NCBI RefSeq assembly: GCF_028649435.1
Contig: NZ_JAQSIN010000003.1
Source of the DNA: Curvibacter microcysteis
GTDB taxonomy: Bacteria > Pseudomonadota > Gammaproteobacteria > Burkholderiales > Burkholderiaceae_C
DNA: 64,000 bases
Direction: 5' to 3' (one strand)
Shown: positions 34,332-43,011 of the stretch, in pieces
Layout: each line of letters starts with the position of its first letter
How positions within the stretch are numbered: position 1 is the first letter of the stretch
The notes under the pieces: model-generated
Database searches by the model: none
The model's input: only the letters and a program-made list of their open reading frames with translations
Told to the model about the DNA's origin: nothing
Program-made: the position numbers and the translations under genes

Positions 34332-34372
34332 AAAGCCCGATGCTACCTTTCAGTAGCGCGGGCTTTTCTTTT
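34332..34372 (+). terminator. Intrinsic terminator/attenuator after rpmF
   Basis: AAAGCCCG (34332-34339) pairs with CGGGCTTT (34359-34366), with an inner GCTAC/GTAGC stem and a 6-base loop, followed by TTCTTTT. It would end most rpmF transcripts and let a fraction continue into plsX-fabHDG, 48 bases downstream. Confidence 0.85.
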
Positions 34373-34419
34373 GTTGGCGCCCCATTTTGAGACCGCGCAC
34401 GCGGTTGATTGAGCTCTGA

Positions 34420-35475
34420 ATGATCACTCTGGCTGTTGATTGCATGGGGGGCGACCACGGTCCCCGTGTCACGCTGGCTGCTTGCCGGCATTTTCTGGAT
34501 CAGCATGTGGACGCCCGCCTGTTGTTGGTGGGAAAACCCGAGTCCATGGCGGGCTGGTCCCATGAGCGTGCAGACATCCTGCCTGCCTCCGAAGTGGTGG
34601 GCATGGACGACACCGTTGAGGTGGCGCTGCGCAAGAAAAAAGACTCCTCGATGCGGGTGGCCATCCAGCAGGTCAAGGATGGTCGTGCCGATGCGGCCGT
34701 GTCTGCGGGCAACACCGGCGCCTTGATGGCCATCGCTCGCTACCTGCTCAAGACCCTGGATGGCATCGATCGCCCGGCCATTGCCGCGCTGATGCCCAAC
34801 GGCAAGGGGCAAGCCACCACGGTGCTCGATCTCGGGGCCAATGTGGATTGCACGGCAGAACACCTGCTGCAGTTTGCGGTCATGGGGTCGGCCCTGGTGT
34901 CGGTGCTGAAGAATGACAACACGCCGTCGGTCGGGTTGCTCAACATTGGTGAAGAAGTCATCAAGGGCAATGATGTGATCAAGCGCGCGGGTGAGTTGCT
35001 GCGCTCCGCGGGTCAATCGGGTGATCTGAACTTCTACGGCAACGTCGAAGGCAACGACATTTTCAAGGGCACGACCGAGATCGTGGTCTGTGATGGCTTT
35101 GTGGGCAACGTGGCCCTGAAGGCGACCGAAGGACTGGCCTTCATGATCGTGGGTTTTTTGCGTGAAGAATTCTCGCGAAGCATCTTCACCAAAATTGCTG
35201 CCATCTGCGCCTATCCAGTCCTATCTTCTTTGAAAAAGAGAATGGACTACCGCCGCTACAACGGCGCGGCCTTGCTGGGCCTGCGTGGACTGGTGTTCAA
35301 GAGCCACGGTTCAGCCGACGAGTTCGCTTTCGAGCAGGCTTTGAACCGGGCGTATGATGCGGCTCGGAACAACCTGCTCGACCGTGTGAAGGTCCGCATT
35401 GCCCGTGCTGCCCCGCTGTTGGTGGCGGCCACGGGTGAACCGGGCGCGAGCGCGGCGGGCACCCCAGCACCATGA
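34420..35475 (+). CDS. plsX: Phosphate acyltransferase PlsX
   Basis: PlsX converts acyl-ACP to acyl-phosphate for phospholipid synthesis, acting peripherally at the inner membrane. The 351-residue product begins MITLAVDCMGGDHGP and has the family blocks SAGNTGALMA, LNIGEEVIKGN and CDGFVGNVALKATEG. A conserved YNGAALLGLRGLVFKSHGSAD follows near the C-terminus. Its stop overlaps the fabH start by four bases. Confidence 0.97.
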   Translation: MITLAVDCMGGDHGPRVTLAACRHFLDQHVDARLLLVGKPESMAGWSHERADILPASEVVGMDDTVEVALRKKKDSSMRVAIQQVKDGRADAAVSAGNTGALMAIARYLLKTLDGIDRPAIAALMPNGKGQATTVLDLGANVDCTAEHLLQFAVMGSALVSVLKNDNTPSVGLLNIGEEVIKGNDVIKRAGELLRSAGQSGDLNFYGNVEGNDIFKGTTEIVVCDGFVGNVALKATEGLAFMIVGFLREEFSRSIFTKIAAICAYPVLSSLKKRMDYRRYNGAALLGLRGLVFKSHGSADEFAFEQALNRAYDAARNNLLDRVKVRIARAAPLLVAATGEPGASAAGTPAP

Positions 35476-36449
35476 GACGTTATTCGCGCATTGCCGGCAC
35501 CGGCAGCTATCTGCCCCCGCGCAGACTCACCAACGCTGACTTGGCCGCCGAGCTGGCCACCCAAGGCGTTGAAACCTCAGACGAATGGATTGTGGAGCGC
35601 ACGGGCATCCGAGCCCGGCACTTTGCGGCCCCCGATGTGGGCAGCAGCGATCTGGCCTTGCAAGCAGCGCAGCGCGCTCTGGAGGCCGCAGGCCTGGAGG
35701 CCTCGCAGATTGACCTGATCATCGTGGCCACGTCCACGCCGGACATGGTGTTTCCTTCGACGGCTTGCATCTTGCAGCACAAGCTCGGCAACGCCGGAGC
35801 TGCTGCTTTTGATGTGCAGGCGGTTTGCAGTGGTTTTGTGTACGCGCTGACCGTGGCTGACGCCATGATCCAAAGCGGTGCTGCGACGCGCGCGCTTGTC
35901 GTGGGCTCGGAGGTCTTCTCGCGCTTGCTCGACTTCAAGGACCGTACCACCTGTGTGCTGTTTGGCGATGGTGCGGGGGCGGTGGTGTTGGAGGCGTCGG
36001 ATCAGCCGGGCATCTTGGCCACTGATTTGCATGCCGACGGCAAGCACGTGGGGATTCTGTGTGTGCCCGGTCATGTGTCGGGTGGACACATCTTGGGCGA
36101 TCCCTTGCTCAAGATGGATGGCCAGGCGGTGTTCAAGCTTGCGGTCGGTGTCCTGGAGGAGGCGGCTCGCGCCACCTTGGCCAAGGCGGGCAAGACCGAG
36201 GCGGACATTGACTGGTTGATTCCGCACCAGGCCAACATCCGCATCATGCAAAGCACGGCGCGCAAGCTCAAGTTGTCCATGGACAAGGTGGTCGTCACCG
36301 TTGATCAGCATGGCAACACGTCTGCCGCCTCAATTCCTTTGGCCTTGGATGCGGCTGTTCGTTCGGGTCGCGTGCAGCGTGGCCAGACTTTGATGCTCGA
36401 GGGCGTCGGCGGTGGCTTCACCTGGGGTGCGGTGCTGGTGCAGTACTGA
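35472..36449 (+). CDS. fabH: 3-oxoacyl-ACP synthase III (FabH)
   Basis: FabH starts fatty-acid synthesis by condensing acetyl-CoA with malonyl-ACP. The 325-residue protein has the full catalytic triad: C119 (AVCSGF), H252 (IPHQANIRI) and N282 (QHGNTSAAS). The normal thiolase-fold length and the ATGA overlap with plsX support the call. A 102-base gap separates it from fabD. Confidence 0.97.
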   Translation: MRRYSRIAGTGSYLPPRRLTNADLAAELATQGVETSDEWIVERTGIRARHFAAPDVGSSDLALQAAQRALEAAGLEASQIDLIIVATSTPDMVFPSTACILQHKLGNAGAAAFDVQAVCSGFVYALTVADAMIQSGAATRALVVGSEVFSRLLDFKDRTTCVLFGDGAGAVVLEASDQPGILATDLHADGKHVGILCVPGHVSGGHILGDPLLKMDGQAVFKLAVGVLEEAARATLAKAGKTEADIDWLIPHQANIRIMQSTARKLKLSMDKVVVTVDQHGNTSAASIPLALDAAVRSGRVQRGQTLMLEGVGGGFTWGAVLVQY

Positions 36450-36551
36450 CGTGCTGGGCGGCTGGCCTGTTTTGGCTTGGCTCCTCGGGTGGGTTTGGCT
36501 CGGCATGCGTCGCTGCTGGGCTTCGTATCTAGATTGAATTCTTGCAACACC

Positions 36552-37502
36552 ATGACTTCATTTGCATTCGTTTTTCCGGGGCAGGGTTCCCAATCGGTCG
36601 GCATGCTCGACGCCTGGGGTGATCACCCTGTGGTGCAGCAAACCCTGCAAGAAGCGTCGGACGCCTTGGGGGAAGATGTTGGTGCCCTGATCCATGCGGG
36701 TCCCAAGGAAGCCTTGGCCCTGACCACCAACACCCAGCCCGTGATGCTTGTGGCAGCCGTGGCGGCCTACCGCGCCTGGATGGCTGAGACCGGGCTGCAG
36801 CCTTCGGTGGTGGCAGGTCATTCGCTGGGTGAGTACTCGGCGCTGGTGGCTTCGGGTGTGTTGACGCTGGCTCAGGCTGCGCCGCTGGTGCGATTCCGTG
36901 CTGCGGCCATGCAGGAAGCTGTACCCGTGGGGGTGGGGGCCATGGCCGCCATCCTGGGCATGGATGCAGCCAAGGTGCGCGCTGGCTGCCTGGAGGTCAC
37001 CCAGTCTTTTGGCGCCGGTTCGGTGGAGGTGGCTGAGGCTGTCAACTTCAACGACCCCATGCAAACCGTGATCGCAGGCACCAAGGCGGGCGTCGAGAAG
37101 GCATGTGAACACCTCAAGGCCCAGGGTGCCAAGCGCGCGCTGCCTTTGCCGGTGTCGGCACCTTTCCATTCCAGCCTGATGAAGCCAGCAGCGGACAAGT
37201 TGCGCGAGAAGTTGGCTGGGTTGACTTTGGCGGCGCCTCAAATTCCGGTGTTGAACAACGTGGATGTGCTGGTCGAAACCGACCCCGATCGCATCCGGGA
37301 CGCGCTCTACCGCCAGGCCTTCCAGCCGGTTCGTTGGGTCGAATGCGTGCAGGCCATCAAGGCCCGTGGCGTCAACACTCTGGTGGAATGTGGTCCTGGC
37401 AAGGTGCTGGCCGGGATGACCAAGCGCATTGACGCTGAATTGGTGGGGGCTGTGGTGCTGGACCCGGTCACCTTGGCAGAAACCAAAGGATTGTTGGCAT
37501 GA
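36552..37502 (+). CDS. fabD: Malonyl-CoA:ACP transacylase (FabD)
   Basis: FabD loads malonyl groups onto acyl carrier protein. The 316-residue enzyme has the N-terminal FVFPGQGSQ oxyanion motif, nucleophile S91 in GHSLGEY and catalytic H206 in APFHSSLM. I chose the ATG at 36552 (MTSFAFVFPGQ); a longer in-frame start at 36477 has no family support. The stop overlaps fabG by four bases. Confidence 0.97.
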   Translation: MTSFAFVFPGQGSQSVGMLDAWGDHPVVQQTLQEASDALGEDVGALIHAGPKEALALTTNTQPVMLVAAVAAYRAWMAETGLQPSVVAGHSLGEYSALVASGVLTLAQAAPLVRFRAAAMQEAVPVGVGAMAAILGMDAAKVRAGCLEVTQSFGAGSVEVAEAVNFNDPMQTVIAGTKAGVEKACEHLKAQGAKRALPLPVSAPFHSSLMKPAADKLREKLAGLTLAAPQIPVLNNVDVLVETDPDRIRDALYRQAFQPVRWVECVQAIKARGVNTLVECGPGKVLAGMTKRIDAELVGAVVLDPVTLAETKGLLA

Positions 37503-38242
37503 GTGAAGTGAATTTTGTGGGCCAAGTGGCCCTGGTGACGGGGGCTTCGCGCGGTATTGGTGCCGCCATTGCCCTGGAGTTGGCCCAGCGTGGCTTGAAG
37601 GTGATTGGCACGGCCACCACCGATGACGGCGCAGCCCGCATTGGCGAAACCCTGGCAGCCCACGGTGGCCAAGGTGCCCGGCTGGATGTGAATGATGGCG
37701 AGGCCGTCGAGGCCCTGATCGATCGCATCGTCAAGGAGCACGGCGGCCTGCAGATCCTGGTCAACAACGCGGGCATCACCCGTGACATGTTGGCCATGCG
37801 TTTGAAAGATGCTGACTGGGATGCGGTGCTGGACACCAATCTGAAGTCGGTCTTTCGCATGAGCCGTGGTGTCATGCGTCAGATGATGAAGCAGCGTTAT
37901 GGCCGCATCATCAGCATCACCAGTGTGGTGGGCGCTTCCGGCAATCCGGGTCAGGCCAACTATGCGGCCGCCAAGGCGGGTGTGGCGGGCATGACCCGTG
38001 CACTCGCCCGTGAGCTGGGTAGCCGTGGCATCACGGTCAACTGCGTGGCCCCTGGTTTCATCGACACCGACATGACGGCTTCGCTGCCTGAAGAGCAGCA
38101 AAAAGCACTGCTGTCCCAGATCCCCTTGGGGCATCTGGGCCGCCCTGCTGACATCGCTCATGCCGTCGCTTACCTGGCCTCGCCGCAGGCTGCGTATGTG
38201 ACTGGCCAGGAGTTGCATGTCAATGGCGGCATGTACATGTAA
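37499..38242 (+). CDS. fabG: 3-oxoacyl-ACP reductase (FabG)
   Basis: This 247-residue short-chain dehydrogenase reduces 3-oxoacyl-ACP with NADPH. It has the nucleotide-binding TGASRGIG (14-21), NNAG at 89-92 and the S142, Y155, K159 triad (ANYAAAKAG). The ATGA overlap with fabD and the following acpP identify it as the fatty-acid-synthesis reductase and not one of the many SDR paralogues. Confidence 0.97.
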   Translation: MSEVNFVGQVALVTGASRGIGAAIALELAQRGLKVIGTATTDDGAARIGETLAAHGGQGARLDVNDGEAVEALIDRIVKEHGGLQILVNNAGITRDMLAMRLKDADWDAVLDTNLKSVFRMSRGVMRQMMKQRYGRIISITSVVGASGNPGQANYAAAKAGVAGMTRALARELGSRGITVNCVAPGFIDTDMTASLPEEQQKALLSQIPLGHLGRPADIAHAVAYLASPQAAYVTGQELHVNGGMYM

Positions 38243-38309
38243 GAAGCCTGCAAGTTAAAGTCGTTTGGTCCGTACGGCGAATGCTTCGGGAATGTTTCCC
38301 TGAGGCGGC

Positions 38310-38315
38310 TAAAAT
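38310..38315 (+). promoter_or_regulatory. Possible acpP promoter -10 element
   Basis: TAAAAT (5 of 6 to TATAAT) lies 32 bases before the acpP start in the 105-base fabG-acpP gap. The -35 region is weak (TTCGGG with a long spacer). acpP is usually expressed far above its neighbours, so a private promoter is expected, but this match alone is modest. Confidence 0.3.
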
Positions 38316-38347
38316 CACGGATCTTTTTACAACCCTCAGAGGGAACC

Positions 38348-38587
38348 ATGAGCGATATCGAAGCACGTGTCAAAAAAATCATCGCCGAACAACTCGGCGT
38401 GGAAGAGTCTCAAGTCACCAACGAAAAGGCTTTTGTGGCCGACCTGGGCGCTGACTCTCTGGACACGGTGGAGCTGGTGATGGCGCTGGAAGACGAGTTC
38501 GGCATCGAGATCCCGGACGAAGACGCCGAGAAGATCACCACGGTGCAAAACGCGATCGACTACGCGAACACGCACCACAAGGCCTGA
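38348..38587 (+). CDS. acpP: Acyl carrier protein
   Basis: This 79-residue acidic carrier protein has the phosphopantetheine attachment Ser S37 in GADSLDTVELVM. AGAGGGAAC precedes the start. The holo-ACP synthase that modifies it (acpS) is encoded about 13 kb downstream in the same cluster. A strong long-range stem lies just after its stop. Confidence 0.99.
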   Translation: MSDIEARVKKIIAEQLGVEESQVTNEKAFVADLGADSLDTVELVMALEDEFGIEIPDEDAEKITTVQNAIDYANTHHKA

Positions 38588-38593
38588 AGTCCT

Positions 38594-38665
38594 TCCGGAC
38601 AGGTCTGAAACCTTTTCATGTGCGGGCAGGAGCGGTCCTTCGGGCTGGTCCTGACCTGTCACGGA
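38594..38665 (+). other. Long-range stem in the acpP-fabF gap
   Basis: TCCGGACAGGTC (38594-38605) pairs with GACCTGTC-a-CGGA (38653-38665), a 12-bp stem with one bulge that encloses a 47-base loop. It begins 7 bases after the acpP stop and has no U-tract. It could protect the acpP 3' end or lower read-through into fabF, in line with the high ACP demand. This is inference from structure and position. Confidence 0.45.
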
Positions 38666-38704
38666 TCGCCGGCGTTTGACGTCCGGCCAAACTGAGATTT
38701 TCAT

Positions 38705-39952
38705 ATGTCCCGTCGTCGCGTCGTCGTCACTGGCCTGGGCTGTGTCAGCCCGGTAGGCAATACGGTTGCCGAGTCCTGGAACAACCTGCTGGCTGGCCAG
38801 TCTGGCATTGATCTCATCACCGCCTTCGATGCAAGCGCCTATGCCTGCAAGTTCGCCGGTGAGGTCAAAGGCTTTGATGTCACCCAGTACATGCCCGAAA
38901 AAGAAGCGCGTCACATGGACCGTTTCATTCATCTGGGCATGGCAGCAGCCATCCAAGCAGTGGCTGATTCCGGCTTGCCCACAGGCGACGCCCTGAGCGA
39001 TGAGCAGGCGGTTCGCATCGGTTGCAACATCGGTGCGGGCATCGGTGGCTTGCCCATGATCGAACAAACCCACGCTGAACTGACGAACCGCGGCCCGCGC
39101 CGCATTTCGCCTTTCTTCGTGCCGGCGTCGATCATCAACATGATTTCTGGCCATGTGTCCATCAAGTATGGATTCAAAGGCCCCAACATCGCCGTGGTCA
39201 CCGCATGCACCACCGGCCTGCACGCCATTGGCTTGTCGGCCCGCATGATTGAGTACGGCGATTGCGATGTGATGGTGGCGGGGGGCTCGGAGTCCACCGT
39301 GTCTCCGCTGGGCATTGGTGGCTTTGCCGCAGCCCGTGCACTGTCCACGCGCAATGACGACCCCAAAACCGCTTCCCGTCCTTGGGACAAAGACCGTGAT
39401 GGCTTTGTGCTGGGCGAAGGCTCTGGCGTGGTGGTGCTCGAAGAGTACGAGCATGCCAAGGCCCGTGGTGCTCGCATTTACGCGGAGGTGAGCGGCTTTG
39501 GTCTGTCGGCCGACGCGTACCACATGACGGCACCCAACGTGGACGGTCCCCGCCGCTCCATGGAGATGGCGCTGCGCAATGCGGGCGTCAACGCTGACCA
39601 AGTCAACTACCTCAACGCCCACGGTACCTCCACGCCGCTGGGGGATGCCAACGAGTCCAACGCCATCAAGGCGGCGTTGGGTGATCACGCCTACAAGACG
39701 GTGGTCAATTCCACCAAGTCCATGACCGGCCACTTGCTGGGTGGTGCGGGTGGCATCGAGAGCGTGTTCACGGCCCTGGCGGTCTACCACCAGAAGAGCC
39801 CGCCGACCATCAACATCTTCAACCAAGACCCGGATTGTGATTTGGACTACTGCGCCAATGAGGCTCGGGATCTGAAGATCGACGTGGCGGTGAAGAACAA
39901 CTTCGGCTTTGGCGGCACCAACGGAACCCTGGTGTTCAAGCGCCTGGTTTGA
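38705..39952 (+). CDS. fabF: 3-oxoacyl-ACP synthase II (FabF)
   Basis: This 415-residue elongating condensing enzyme has nucleophile C168 in TACTTGLHA, H306 in NAHGTSTP and H343 in SMTGHLLG, with K338 nearby. It extends acyl-ACP with malonyl-ACP. It follows acpP by 117 bases, the conserved fabG-acpP-fabF order. Length and motifs are normal. Confidence 0.97.
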   Translation: MSRRRVVVTGLGCVSPVGNTVAESWNNLLAGQSGIDLITAFDASAYACKFAGEVKGFDVTQYMPEKEARHMDRFIHLGMAAAIQAVADSGLPTGDALSDEQAVRIGCNIGAGIGGLPMIEQTHAELTNRGPRRISPFFVPASIINMISGHVSIKYGFKGPNIAVVTACTTGLHAIGLSARMIEYGDCDVMVAGGSESTVSPLGIGGFAAARALSTRNDDPKTASRPWDKDRDGFVLGEGSGVVVLEEYEHAKARGARIYAEVSGFGLSADAYHMTAPNVDGPRRSMEMALRNAGVNADQVNYLNAHGTSTPLGDANESNAIKAALGDHAYKTVVNSTKSMTGHLLGGAGGIESVFTALAVYHQKSPPTINIFNQDPDCDLDYCANEARDLKIDVAVKNNFGFGGTNGTLVFKRLV

Positions 39953-40018
39953 TGTCCATTCGAGGGAGTGCCCGATGAATCCACGGGTCTCTCGCACTGC
40001 GGCAGGCGGAGCGTGTTG

Positions 40019-40483
40019 ATGCATGCTCCCCCTGCCGTTTCTTTTTGTTTGAAGCCATCACCATGGCCGCAGCGTTTGTTGCTGTTGTGGCTGCTGCTGG
40101 CTTGGGGTGTCCAGCTGCTGTGGTGGCAGTGGTCAGGTGGGGCGGTCTGGGGGCCGGTTCTGGGCGCGGTATTCAGCTTGCTCGCCGCGGGCCTGGCCTG
40201 GGCGCAAGCCCGGCGCCTGCCGGTGGGGGACTTGGTCTGGGACGGTGGGCTCTGGCAGCTGAACCGCCAGCCTGACGGGTCCGAGGACAGCGCAGCCGCG
40301 CTGACGGTGGTGCTGGACCTTCAGTGGGCGCTGCTCTTGCGCTGGCCTGCCGCCAGCGGCCGGTCGGCTGTGGTGTGGTTGTGGGTGCAGCGCGCTTGGG
40401 CGCCTGAGCGCTGGCATGGACTGCGCTGTGCGGTATATTCGCGCGCTGCCCTCGGGCCGCTTGATCGCCCGCCGCTCTCCTGA
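40019..40483 (+). CDS. Small hydrophobic protein between fabF and rpoE, possibly YgfX-like
   Basis: About 154 residues from the ATG at 40019 (an in-frame start at 39968 is also open). The N-terminus is followed by a Trp/Leu-rich hydrophobic stretch of one or two membrane segments (LLLLWLLLAWGVQLLWWQW and a second at GAVFSLLAAGLAWAQA). A C-terminal soluble part is rich in Trp and Leu with an RRLPVGDLVWDGGLWQL start. A short two-segment membrane anchor followed by a strand-rich tail resembles the YgfX/CptA type, but I cannot confirm this. The promoter for rpoE lies within its 3' end. Confidence 0.55.
   Translation: MHAPPAVSFCLKPSPWPQRLLLLWLLLAWGVQLLWWQWSGGAVWGPVLGAVFSLLAAGLAWAQARRLPVGDLVWDGGLWQLNRQPDGSEDSAAALTVVLDLQWALLLRWPAASGRSAVVWLWVQRAWAPERWHGLRCAVYSRAALGPLDRPPLS
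40411..40439 (+). promoter_or_regulatory. Sigma-70-like promoter for rpoE
   Basis: CTGGCA (40411-40416, 4 of 6 to the -35 consensus), a 17-base spacer and TATATT (40434-40439, 5 of 6). Transcription would start near 40446, about 60 bases before the rpoE ATG. No convincing sigma-E type sequence was found, though autoregulation of rpoE is common. Confidence 0.5.
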
Positions 40484-40507
40484 GCCCTGGGTACTCTTTT
40501 TGACGTC

Positions 40508-41143
40508 ATGACCACCTCCCTTTCTGAAACCAGCACGGCCCCTGAGGGCAGCGACCTGTTGCTGGTGCAGCGCGCCGTGGCGGGAGACCAGCGCGCTTTT
40601 GAGTTGCTGGTCATCAAGTACCAGCGCCGTGTGGCCCGTTTGGTGGCGCGCATGGTGCGCGACAGTGATCTGGTTGACGATGTGGTGCAAGAAACCTTCA
40701 TCCGGGCCTACCGCGCCCTGCACCAGTTCCGTGGCGACGCTCAGTTCTACACCTGGCTGTACCGCATTGCGGTCAACACCGCCAAAAAAGCCCTGGTTGA
40801 TTTGCGCCGCAATCCGGTGATGAACGAAAGCGCTTTGCGTGGCCGGGATGAAGATGATGAAACTTCCCGCGTGGAAAACGAACTAAGTTCCGATGAGACG
40901 CCGGAGACGGTGCTGGCGGCCAAGGAAATCGGGGCGGCGGTGAACGCAGCCATGGAGGCCTTGCCTGAGGATTTGAGGCATGCAGTGACCTTGCGAGAGA
41001 TCGAGGGGCTGAGTTACGAAGACATCGCCGAGGTCATGAATTGCCCCATCGGCACGGTGCGTTCCCGAATTTTTCGGGCTCGCGAAGCCATATCGGCCAA
41101 GGTCAAGCCCCTGCTGACCAATCAAAGCGGCAAACGTTGGTGA
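40508..41143 (+). CDS. rpoE: RNA polymerase sigma factor RpoE (ECF family)
   Basis: This 211-residue ECF sigma factor has region 2 (DLVDDVVQETFIRAYRALHQF, near 57-77) and region 4 (LREIEGLSYEDIAEVMNCPIG, near 162-182). It directs the envelope-stress response and is followed by its anti-sigma factor, rseB and degP, the usual sigma-E module. An acidic linker between regions 2 and 4 (EDDETSRVENELSSDE) is a family feature. Confidence 0.97.
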   Translation: MTTSLSETSTAPEGSDLLLVQRAVAGDQRAFELLVIKYQRRVARLVARMVRDSDLVDDVVQETFIRAYRALHQFRGDAQFYTWLYRIAVNTAKKALVDLRRNPVMNESALRGRDEDDETSRVENELSSDETPETVLAAKEIGAAVNAAMEALPEDLRHAVTLREIEGLSYEDIAEVMNCPIGTVRSRIFRAREAISAKVKPLLTNQSGKRW

Positions 41144-41149
41144 TGAATC

Positions 41150-41782
41150 ATGGGATTGCAAATGGACAGACAGATTGAAAACCGCGAACTGATCTCCGAT
41201 CTGGCTGACGGCAGGTTGGATGCCGTCGAGTTGACCCGTGCCATGGCTCGGATCGATGGCGATGAAGACGCCTTGCTGTCTTGGGAGGCCTACCACCTGA
41301 GCCGAGACGTGTTGCGCGGCGAGTGGGATGAGGCGGCTGATCCGGCCGCCGACTTGGCGCCTGATTTTTTAAGCCGACTGCGTACGCGCCTGCAGGATGA
41401 GGTCATTGCGCCGCCCGAAGCCCCTGTCTTGCCCATGGCGGAACCATTGCCCCCTCAACCTCAGCGCCTGGAAGCAGCCAATCAGCCGGTCTTCCGTTGG
41501 CGTTTGGTCGCGGGTCTGGCCACAGTGACCGCGGTGGCCGCTGTGGGCTGGGCCTTGTTGGCGAGCCAGTCGCCGATGCTTTCCTCTCCCCAACTGGCCC
41601 AAGACAGCCGCACGGGTGCGATGCAAACCGTGGCCTTGTCCAGTGGTGAGCGTGCCGTGATGTTGCGTGACCCCCGGCTTGACGAGCTCCTGGCTGCGCA
41701 CAAGCAGGCGGGCGGAAGTTCGGCGCTGCAGATGCCGGCAGGCTTTTTGCGCAACGCCACCTTTGAGGGAGACGGTCGGTGA
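41150..41782 (+). CDS. rseA: Anti-sigma-E factor RseA
   Basis: This 210-residue inner-membrane protein has an N-terminal cytoplasmic sigma-binding domain (about 8-70, ELISDLADGRLDAVELTRAM), one transmembrane segment (about 118-138) and a periplasmic tail that RseB would shield. It lies 6 bases after rpoE. An ATG at 41162 (MDRQIENRE) is an equally good start. It overlaps rseB by one base (TGATG). Confidence 0.93.
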   Translation: MGLQMDRQIENRELISDLADGRLDAVELTRAMARIDGDEDALLSWEAYHLSRDVLRGEWDEAADPAADLAPDFLSRLRTRLQDEVIAPPEAPVLPMAEPLPPQPQRLEAANQPVFRWRLVAGLATVTAVAAVGWALLASQSPMLSSPQLAQDSRTGAMQTVALSSGERAVMLRDPRLDELLAAHKQAGGSSALQMPAGFLRNATFEGDGR

Positions 41783-42921
41783 TGCTCAGGCAGGTGATGA
41801 AAGCGAGAGCTTGGTGTGACGCGGGACGGTTGGGTGTGGCCACGCTCGCCTGGCCTTTGGCGGCCTGGAGTGCCGGGCCGGTGCAGACGGCACCTTTTGC
41901 CATCGCGGGCAGCACGGCTCCTGCTGCTGCTGCAGGCCCTGCTTTTTCCATGGCGGGCGCCACGCCTGCGGCGGCCACCAACGCTGGTGCCGAGCGAGAT
42001 TTGAACCAGTGGCTTCTCCGTTTGCACAACGCCTCCAGTCGCCGTGCCTATGTCGGCACCTTTGTCGTGATGTCTGCTGCGGGCGGCATGTACAGCTCGC
42101 GCATTTGGCATGTCTGTGATGGTGACTTGCAGATGGAGCGGGTTGATGCCCTCACGGGGCCGCCGCGCTCCACCCTGCGGCGCAATGACCAGGTCATCAC
42201 CTTCTTGCCCGACGCCCGCGTTGCGCGCTCGGAAAAGCGCGAATCGCTGGGGCTGTTTCCCAATTTGAAACGAGCGGGTGACCCGGCCTTGGCGGCGCTC
42301 TACCAAGCCCAATCGACAGGTCTGGACCGGGTCGCAGGCTTTGACGCCGACGTGGTGCAGATCCAACCCAAGGATGGCTTGCGCTACGGTTACCGCATCT
42401 GGAGCGAGAAGAAGTCTGGCTTGGCCATCAAAATCCAAACCCTGGATGTCGACGGCAAGGTGCTGGAGCAGGCTGCGTTCTCTGAACTTGACTTGGATGC
42501 CAATGTCAAGATGGACAAGCTGGCTCAGATGATGAACAACACCAGCGGCTACCGCGTCGAGCACGCTGAATTGGTCAAGACCACGCCCCAGCAAGAAGGC
42601 TGGGGTCTGAAGAGTCCCGTGGCAGGCTTTCAGTCGGTGAGTTGCTACCAGCGCAGCAACGGTGCGGCGCCTGTGGCGGGGCCCGGTGCGGCGCTGGCAC
42701 CTACTTTGCAATGGACTTTCTCCGATGGCCTGGCCACGGTGTCCTTGTTTGTCGAACCTTATGGCCGGCAGCCCCACCCGCAAGACGAGGTGCAGGTGTC
42801 CATGGGCGCTACCCAGACCCTGGCCCGTCGCTGGGCGGGCGACTGGTGGCTGACCCTGGTGGGGGAGGTTCCTTTGGCCACCCTCAAGTTGTTCGCTCAA
42901 AACCTTGAGCGGCGCAAGTAA
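41782..42921 (+). CDS. rseB: Sigma-E regulatory protein RseB (MucB)
   Basis: This 379-residue periplasmic regulator binds RseA and senses mislocalised lipopolysaccharide or lipoproteins. An N-terminal hydrophobic stretch followed by an unusually Ala-rich linker (about 30-60) precedes the MucB/RseB lipoprotein-like domain, which begins LNQWLLRLHNASSRRAYVG. A second small domain starts near SGYRVEHAELVKTTPQQ. The start is ATG 41782, overlapping the rseA stop; a GTG at 41779 is alternative. Confidence 0.94.
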   Translation: MLRQVMKARAWCDAGRLGVATLAWPLAAWSAGPVQTAPFAIAGSTAPAAAAGPAFSMAGATPAAATNAGAERDLNQWLLRLHNASSRRAYVGTFVVMSAAGGMYSSRIWHVCDGDLQMERVDALTGPPRSTLRRNDQVITFLPDARVARSEKRESLGLFPNLKRAGDPALAALYQAQSTGLDRVAGFDADVVQIQPKDGLRYGYRIWSEKKSGLAIKIQTLDVDGKVLEQAAFSELDLDANVKMDKLAQMMNNTSGYRVEHAELVKTTPQQEGWGLKSPVAGFQSVSCYQRSNGAAPVAGPGAALAPTLQWTFSDGLATVSLFVEPYGRQPHPQDEVQVSMGATQTLARRWAGDWWLTLVGEVPLATLKLFAQNLERRK

Positions 42922-43011
42922 GTCCCTATCTTTACCCGACGCGGCCCAGGTTCGGGCCGCGCTGGTTCTTGTTTCCTTGCTTTTGACAATTCGATCCTTG
43001 AAAGGTCCATG

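Noticed and set aside
42983..42988. Perfect TTGACA upstream of degP
   Set aside because: No acceptable -10 at 16-19 bases; the start codon region falls there instead.
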